Assembly (NCBI RefSeq): GCF_013410105.1
Contig: NZ_JACCCJ010000002.1
Span: 496,001 to 560,000 of the forward strand
Direction: 5' to 3'
DNA: 64,000 bases
DNA from: Sphingopyxis sp. JAI108
GTDB lineage: Bacteria > Pseudomonadota > Alphaproteobacteria > Sphingomonadales > Sphingomonadaceae
Part shown: positions 59,452-64,000 of the stretch, one piece after another
Layout: every line of letters begins with the position of its first letter
Numbering within the stretch: the first letter of the stretch is position 1
Notes under the pieces: model-generated
Told to the model about the DNA's origin: nothing
The model's input: the letters and a program-made list of their open reading frames with translations, nothing else
The model's database searches: none
Position numbers and translations under genes: made by a program

Positions 59452-59569
59452 GATGCGATCCCCGGTAATTTTCTGCCATGCTACGCCTGCAGGGCCATCT
59501 TGCGGGCGCCGCTTCGACCGGCGGTCATAGCCTATCGACAGACGACGCGATTCACGGCAGCTTGGTTGC

Positions 59570-60856
59570 ATGACAAAACCTATATTGCCTGGAGAGGTAG
59601 CCGCCGCCGTCGTCGATCCCGTCGCCTATGGCAATTGGGACCCGCTGAACGAACAGCTCGCCTGGGCGCGGGCGAACGCGCCGCTTGCGGTGGCCGAAAG
59701 TCCCGAGATCGACCCCTTCTGGCTCGTGACGCGCCACGCCGACATCATGGCGATCAGCCGCGATCCGCAGCGCTTCGCGAACGGCTTGCGCCCGACCGTG
59801 CTCACCAATCGCGACGGCGAGGCGATCGCGCGCGCCGCGACGCCGAACAACGACGGACACCTGATTCGGTCGCTCGTGCAGATGGATGCCCCCGACCATA
59901 TGAAATACCGGCTGCTCACGCAGAGCTGGTTCATGCCGAAGAATCTCAAGATCGTCGAAGACCGCATCCGTCATCACGCGCGCAATGCGGTCGAACAGAT
60001 GCTGTCGATGGACGGGACATGCGATTTCGCGCGCGACGTTGCGGCGCATTATCCGCTGCGCGTGATCATGGACATATTGGGCGTCCCGCCCGATGACGAG
60101 CCGCGCATGCTGATGCTGACGCAGCAATTGTTCGGATCGACCGACCCCGAGCTGAACCGCAGCCGCGAGGCAATCACCAGCGCCGAGCAGGCGATCGCGA
60201 TGCTCAATTTTGTGATCGCCGACTTCGAACAATATTTCGGCGCGCTCACCGCCGACCGCCGCGCCAGCCCGCGCGAGGATATCGCGACGGTGATCGCCAA
60301 TGCCATGGTCGGCGGCGCGCCGATTCCGGAACGCGAGCTTGCGGGCTATTATATGATCATCGCGACCGCGGGCCATGACACGACGAGCGCCTCGACCGCG
60401 GGCGCGATCATGGAACTGGCGAAGAACCCCGATCTGTTCGCCCGTTTTCGCGATGCGGAGAGCGACAAGGCGGGGTTGATCGAAGAGGCGATCCGCTGGA
60501 CGACACCCGTCCAGCATTTCATGCGCAGCGCGCGGGAAGATGTCGAGATCGGCGGGCAGACGATCCGCGAGGGCGACTGGCTGATGCTGAACTATGTTTC
60601 GGGCAACCGCGACGAGCAGGCGTTCGGCGATGCCTTCGTCTTCGACCCCGATCGCGAAAAGAACCAGCAGATCGCTTTTGGCTTCGGCGCGCACGTCTGC
60701 CTCGGCCAGCATCTCGCTCGCATGGAAATGCGGATATTGATGGAGGAATTGCTGCCGCGCCTCGCCAGTGTCGAACTTGCGGGTGAGCCGAAGCGCGTCG
60801 AATCGGTGTTCGTTGGCGGGCTGAAACGCCTGCCTATCCGCTTCACACTTGCCTAG
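59570..60856 (+). CDS. Cytochrome P450
   Basis: A 428-residue soluble bacterial P450. The I-helix motif is AGHDTT (TAGHDTTSASTAGAI), the K-helix ExxR is in EEAIRW, and the heme-binding loop is FGFGAHVCLGQH with Cys377 as the thiolate ligand. It needs a ferredoxin and reductase, which are not in the window. The N-terminus has no membrane anchor. The family could hydroxylate terpenes, steroids or fatty acids; I cannot choose. Confidence 0.95.
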   Translation: MTKPILPGEVAAAVVDPVAYGNWDPLNEQLAWARANAPLAVAESPEIDPFWLVTRHADIMAISRDPQRFANGLRPTVLTNRDGEAIARAATPNNDGHLIRSLVQMDAPDHMKYRLLTQSWFMPKNLKIVEDRIRHHARNAVEQMLSMDGTCDFARDVAAHYPLRVIMDILGVPPDDEPRMLMLTQQLFGSTDPELNRSREAITSAEQAIAMLNFVIADFEQYFGALTADRRASPREDIATVIANAMVGGAPIPERELAGYYMIIATAGHDTTSASTAGAIMELAKNPDLFARFRDAESDKAGLIEEAIRWTTPVQHFMRSAREDVEIGGQTIREGDWLMLNYVSGNRDEQAFGDAFVFDPDREKNQQIAFGFGAHVCLGQHLARMEMRILMEELLPRLASVELAGEPKRVESVFVGGLKRLPIRFTLA

Positions 60857-60936
60857 CCCGGCAGATCGTAAACGTCTTTATTTACAATGGAACAATCGCT
60901 CCCGAGCTGCGTTTCACCGCAGATAAGGAGTATGTG

Positions 60937-61170
60937 ATGAAAAAATGGAAAAAGGGCGCGGTCGCGTTCGCAATGGCTTCGATGGTTCTTTCGCCGGTTG
61001 CGGCTTCGGCGGCATCCGCGATTGATGGCGCGCGCGCGACCTCGACTGTTCGCGGCGAAAATGATCTTGAAGGTGGAAGCTGGATTGCCATCGTGCTGGG
61101 CCTCGCCATCGTGGCCGGCGGCGTCTGGCTGGCCGTCGATGGCGACAACGACGATCCAGTAAGCCCGTAA
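60937..61170 (+). CDS. Small exported or membrane protein of unknown function
   Basis: A 77-residue protein. It has a signal-like start (MKKWKKGAVAFAMASMVLSP, cut near ASA), then a short soluble part and a C-terminal hydrophobic helix (WIAIVLGLAIVAGGVWLAV) ending in an acidic tail. The AAGGAG ribosome-binding site 6 nt before ATG 60937 supports this start. Similar short proteins are common in sphingomonads, but no function is known. Confidence 0.65.
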   Translation: MKKWKKGAVAFAMASMVLSPVAASAASAIDGARATSTVRGENDLEGGSWIAIVLGLAIVAGGVWLAVDGDNDDPVSP

Positions 61171-61178
61171 GCCAAGCC

Positions 61179-61202
61179 GAGCCCGTCCCTGCGGACGGGC
61201 TC
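61179..61202 (+). terminator. Hairpin after the small membrane protein gene
   Basis: GAGCCCGTCC and GGACGGGCTC form a perfect 10-bp stem with a CTGC loop, followed by TAGCTTTT. The right end touches the stop codon of the convergent thioesterase gene. Confidence 0.7.
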
Positions 61203-61612
61203 TAGCTTTTCTCGCTTATGAAAAAGCGGGCCACGACCTCGCTCGCCAGCCTTGCGGGACGCAGCGTTTCCGCGTCGATGCAGCACCAGCTCGACTTGAC
61301 TTCGGCGAGCACCTCTTCGCCGCGTTTGATAATCGTTTCATAAAAGGCCCGCGCGCCCTGAACCTTCTCGAGAATGACCGTCGCGATGACCTGGTCGTCG
61401 AGAAAGGCAGGTCGGCGATATGTGATTTCGTGCTTGAGCGCGACCCACAGATGCGCCGCCACCGCCTCGGGCGGCGCGATATGGCGCCAGTGCGCGAGAA
61501 CCGCTTCCTGTACCCAGCTCAGATAATGGGCATTGTTGACGTGCCCCATGAAATCGATCGCATCGGGACCGACCTTGATGTCATGGTCATGGGGTAGCGC
61601 GGCTGAGTTCAT
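61202..61612 (-). CDS. Acyl-CoA thioesterase (4-hydroxybenzoyl-CoA thioesterase-like, YbgC type)
   Basis: A 136-residue hotdog-fold thioesterase. The active-site region DAIDFMGHVNNAHYLSWVQE (about 18-37) has the Asp and the His-Val-Asn-Asn of the 4HBT family. Conserved HEITYRRPAFLDD follows. It hydrolyses acyl-CoA; the chain is unknown. The ATG at 61612 is only 3 nt from an 18-bp palindrome at 61616-61633, so an alternative upstream start cannot be excluded. It is divergent from the MBL gene. Confidence 0.85.
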   Translation of the reverse strand: MNSAALPHDHDIKVGPDAIDFMGHVNNAHYLSWVQEAVLAHWRHIAPPEAVAAHLWVALKHEITYRRPAFLDDQVIATVILEKVQGARAFYETIIKRGEEVLAEVKSSWCCIDAETLRPARLASEVVARFFISEKS

Positions 61613-61615
61613 ATC

Positions 61616-61633
61616 GTTGACACTAGTGTCAAC
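61616..61633. promoter_or_regulatory. Perfect 18-bp palindrome between thioesterase and MBL genes
   Basis: GTTGACACTAGTGTCAAC is its own reverse complement. This is a typical TetR-like operator core. It almost abuts the thioesterase start codon, so a bound repressor would block transcription start there. The related sequence at 45697-45714 lies before the TonB receptor. Confidence 0.7.
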
Positions 61634-61749
61634 AAACTGTGACGGAAAGATGAATCTCGAAACTCGCGGGCGATTTCGGCGCAAGCATCCAATCGCTCCT
61701 CTCCGCAACATGATAGGAAGGTTGGGCCTGTCACGCGGGAGGGGATGTC

Positions 61750-63378
61750 ATGGAGCATGTTTTCGTTGCCTTGCCGGGCCGCGCCGATGGTGATGGCTTG
61801 TATGAAAAAACCTTCCTGCGCGACGAGGCTGGCAGGAAAGAGCGGCAGGTTCTGTGGGGCGATTGGCTGACGCTCGACCCCGACATGCCGCAGACCGGCG
61901 AATGGCGCTGGGTCCGCTGGGCCTGGAAGGATCCTGCGAAGCGCAAGCTGCTGAAGATACGCGCAAGCGAGGTTTCCGATCGTCGTCCGCTCGAAATGAT
62001 CTTCCTCGACGTCGGAATCGGCGACGGATCGGTCCTGATCACGCCCGAGCGCGCGACCGATCCCGACCTGCCGCCGGGGCAGCAGGAGCGCGTCATCGTC
62101 GTCGATGCGGGCAAGGGGCGGGCGATGCGCGATTTCCTCGATGCGCGTTTTGGCACCTACCGTGCGGGCATGGCCTTTCACGCAGCGGTCATCAGCCACG
62201 CCGACCTCGACCATTATGGCGGTTTTCGCAACATTTTTTCGAACAAGGACATCAGTTTCGAGCATGTCTATCACAATGGCGCGCTCGAACTGCCGACGGG
62301 CACCGAGCTCGAGGGCATGGGCGGCATCACCGAACCCGATGCGAGCGGTGTGCGCTACCTCAAGCAGATCGTCGAAAGCGACGCCGCGGCGCGCGCCACC
62401 TATGATCCCGAAACCAATCCGTCGAACCGGACCTTCGCCAGGCTGATCGCGACGGCGATCGCGAAAGGCAATGTCGGCAGCTTTTCGATGCTGTCGACCG
62501 AACATGGCCATTTCGCGCAGGGCGCGCGGTGGATGCCCGGATTCGCGCCCGGCGACCGCGAAGGTTATACGATCGAGGTCCTCGGCCCGTGGGCCGAGCG
62601 TGATGCGGCGGGCAAGCTGCGGCTTCGCAGTTTCGGCGATGCCGCGAAGACGAAGAATGGGCATTCGGTGATTCTGCGCCTGCGCTTCGGTGAATTTTCG
62701 ATCCTGTTCGGCGGTGATCTCAACACGCCGTCCGAACGTTTCCTCCTGACCCGCTATGCCGGTCTCGACGCCTGGCCGCAGGACGAGGCGGGCCGCGAGG
62801 CGATGATCGCCGCGGCGCGCAGTCGCTTTCGCTCGGACGTGATGAAGGCGTGCCACCACGGCGCGTCGGACGTCACCGACGAATTCCTGCGCGCTGTGAA
62901 CCCGGCCGCGTTCGTGATCTCTTCGGGTGACGACGATGTGAACTACGTCCACCCGCGGCCCGATTTGCTCGGCCGGCTGGGCAAGGCGGGGCGTGGCGCG
63001 GCACCGGTGCTGCTATCGACCGAATTGCAACGCTCGACGCGCGAACAGGAGGATGCGGCGCTTGTCCGGCGGTTGAAGCGCGGCATCGACCTGCTGGCGG
63101 CGGGCGGCCCCGATGCGGACGAAGAGGGCGCTCCCCTGTCGGACGCCGCGCGCGCGGCGGCGCGTGAAACGCTGGCCAACGCCCTGAATGCCGACGTCGA
63201 CACGCTGAGCCGGTCCAACGTCAGCGTCGATGGCGCGATCTATGTGAAGACCGACGGAAAGCGGCTGATCGCGGCGTTCAAGAAGGAAACGCAGGATCCC
63301 AACAATAAATGGTTCTGGTACAGCTATGCGCTGAAAGTCGATCAGACGATGGTTCTGGTGCCGCGCCCCGAGCATTGA
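61750..63378 (+). CDS. Stand-alone ComEC-type metallo-beta-lactamase-fold protein
   Basis: A 542-residue protein. After an N-terminal part of about 80 unrecognised residues, the MBL domain has FLDVGIGDGSVLI and the metal motif SHADLDHYGG (H150, D152, D154, H155), then FGEFSILFGGDLN and MKACHHGASDV. These match the ComEC/Rec2 C-terminal nuclease-like domain, here without the ComEC membrane channel. A C-terminal tail (about 400-542) is not recognised. The start is ATG 61750. It is divergent from the thioesterase, sharing the palindrome. Confidence 0.78.
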   Translation: MEHVFVALPGRADGDGLYEKTFLRDEAGRKERQVLWGDWLTLDPDMPQTGEWRWVRWAWKDPAKRKLLKIRASEVSDRRPLEMIFLDVGIGDGSVLITPERATDPDLPPGQQERVIVVDAGKGRAMRDFLDARFGTYRAGMAFHAAVISHADLDHYGGFRNIFSNKDISFEHVYHNGALELPTGTELEGMGGITEPDASGVRYLKQIVESDAAARATYDPETNPSNRTFARLIATAIAKGNVGSFSMLSTEHGHFAQGARWMPGFAPGDREGYTIEVLGPWAERDAAGKLRLRSFGDAAKTKNGHSVILRLRFGEFSILFGGDLNTPSERFLLTRYAGLDAWPQDEAGREAMIAAARSRFRSDVMKACHHGASDVTDEFLRAVNPAAFVISSGDDDVNYVHPRPDLLGRLGKAGRGAAPVLLSTELQRSTREQEDAALVRRLKRGIDLLAAGGPDADEEGAPLSDAARAAARETLANALNADVDTLSRSNVSVDGAIYVKTDGKRLIAAFKKETQDPNNKWFWYSYALKVDQTMVLVPRPEH

Positions 63379-63388
63379 GGCGGGCGCG

Positions 63389-63859
63389 TCAGCCGCGCCC
63401 GCGATACGGCGCGACGCCCTGGTCGGGGAGCCACAGCCCTTCGGGCGGCGGCCCCGATTGCCAGAAGACGTCGATCGGAATCCCCCCGCGCGGATACCAG
63501 TAACCGCCGATGCGCAGCCAGCGGGGCCGCATCTCGTCGAACAGGCGACGACCGATGCCGACGGTGCAATCCTCGTGAAAGCCGGCGTGGTTACGGAACG
63601 ACCCGAGAAAGAGCTTGAGGCTCTTCGATTCGACGATCGTTTCGCCGGGGGCGTAATCGATGACGAGGTGTGCGAAATCTGGCTGGCCCGTCACCGGGCA
63701 GAGCGAGGTGAATTCGGGCGCGGCAAAGCGGACGAGATAAAGCTCTCCGGCGCGTGGATTGGGCACATAGTCGAGGACGGCCGCCTCGGGCGAGGCAGGC
63801 AGTTCGCTGGACTGGCCAAGATGTTTCGGTGTGAGCGGGGTAGGGCTGGAATCGGTCAT
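63389..63859 (-). CDS. queF: NADPH-dependent 7-cyano-7-deazaguanine reductase
   Basis: Makes preQ1 from preQ0 in queuosine synthesis. It has 156 residues, the short type. The nucleophilic Cys54 ([12 protein letters not shown]) and Asp61 are present, and the NADPH motif is ESKSLKLF (77-84). It is convergent with the MBL gene and starts at 63859. Confidence 0.96.
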   Translation of the reverse strand: MTDSSPTPLTPKHLGQSSELPASPEAAVLDYVPNPRAGELYLVRFAAPEFTSLCPVTGQPDFAHLVIDYAPGETIVESKSLKLFLGSFRNHAGFHEDCTVGIGRRLFDEMRPRWLRIGGYWYPRGGIPIDVFWQSGPPPEGLWLPDQGVAPYRGRG

Positions 63860-63868
63860 GGAAAGGCT

Positions 63869-64000
63869 CTAGTGCGCAGCGGCGCCGATGTCACCGACTG
63901 GTGGATCGGGATCGGCCGGGTTCAGCGCCAATTCAGCGGCGCGGACGACATATGGGTAGTGTGGGATCGCGGACAAGATGACGGTGCGTAACTTCGGGCG
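63869..64000 (-). CDS. Possible C-terminal end of a gene running off the right edge
   Basis: A minus-strand frame is open from the window edge to a TAG at 63869, giving 43 residues (ending DPPVGDIGAAAH). GC-rich third positions fit coding DNA. A plus-strand frame of 40 codons across the same DNA is also open, so the strand is not certain. No family is recognised. Confidence 0.35.
   Translation of the reverse strand, partial: RPKLRTVILSAIPHYPYVVRAAELALNPADPDPPVGDIGAAAH

Overview
The window is GC-rich alphaproteobacterial chromosome. Gene content and order point to the Sphingomonadales, probably a Sphingopyxis-like sphingomonad; the genus is an inference from overall gene order and protein style, and no 16S is present. 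Most of it is ordinary core genome: rpmH-rnpA-yidD-yidC-engB (7.0-10.3 kb), ubiA and smc (15.4-19.8 kb), two DsbA-fold genes with a DciA-like gene facing mutY-hydrolase-nudC (20-25.3 kb), comM (36-37.5 kb), a bactofilin/M23 peptidase pair (39.6-41.3 kb), rpoB-rpoC (46-54.5 kb) and queF (63.4 kb). One tRNA-Cys lies at 2.7 kb. No rRNA, CRISPR array, prophage or insertion-sequence transposase was seen.

Layout. 1-2.5 kb: the start of an RND efflux adaptor gene with its likely TetR regulator and an OsmC-like gene. 2.7-5.7 kb: tRNA-Cys, a PIMT-family gene, tolC and a PopZ-type gene. 5.8-6.9 kb: a compositionally odd secreted orphan and a small membrane protein. 12.1-15.4 kb: a detached tadG-tadE-tadE trio linked by ATGA overlaps. 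25.4-26.8 kb: two exported proteins, one with an in-frame TAG near its C-terminus and one with a ClpP/crotonase-like core. 26.8-35.8 kb: a 14-gene minus-strand cluster described below. 37.5-43.2 kb: DUF1905, a membrane diguanylate cyclase, bactofilin/M23 and a membrane methyltransferase-like protein. 43.3-45.6 kb: a TonB-dependent receptor. 54.6-63.9 kb: a HerA-like ATPase with a globin-like partner, an M1 aminopeptidase lipoprotein, a cytochrome P450, a thioesterase, a ComEC-type metallo-beta-lactamase protein and queF.

The most unusual region is the cluster at 26.8-35.8 kb. It starts with a TetR gene that has a 22-bp inverted-repeat operator 8 nt before its start. It continues through four VOC/glyoxalase-like proteins, three glutathione-transferase-like proteins, a GFA-family zinc protein, a DUF899 thioredoxin-like protein, a fused double DUF1428 protein, an alpha/beta hydrolase, DUF4287 and a DoxX-like membrane protein. 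Spacing is tight and many genes share a similar GGAGAGA-type leader, so the set may be one auto-regulated unit for electrophile or xenobiotic defence. That function is inference.

Regulatory DNA is unusually readable here. A near-consensus sigma-70 promoter (TTGACA-N17-TATATT) lies upstream of rpoB, a strong terminator follows rpoC, TetR-type operators are visible at three loci, and several long inverted-repeat (REP or MITE-like) elements sit between genes.
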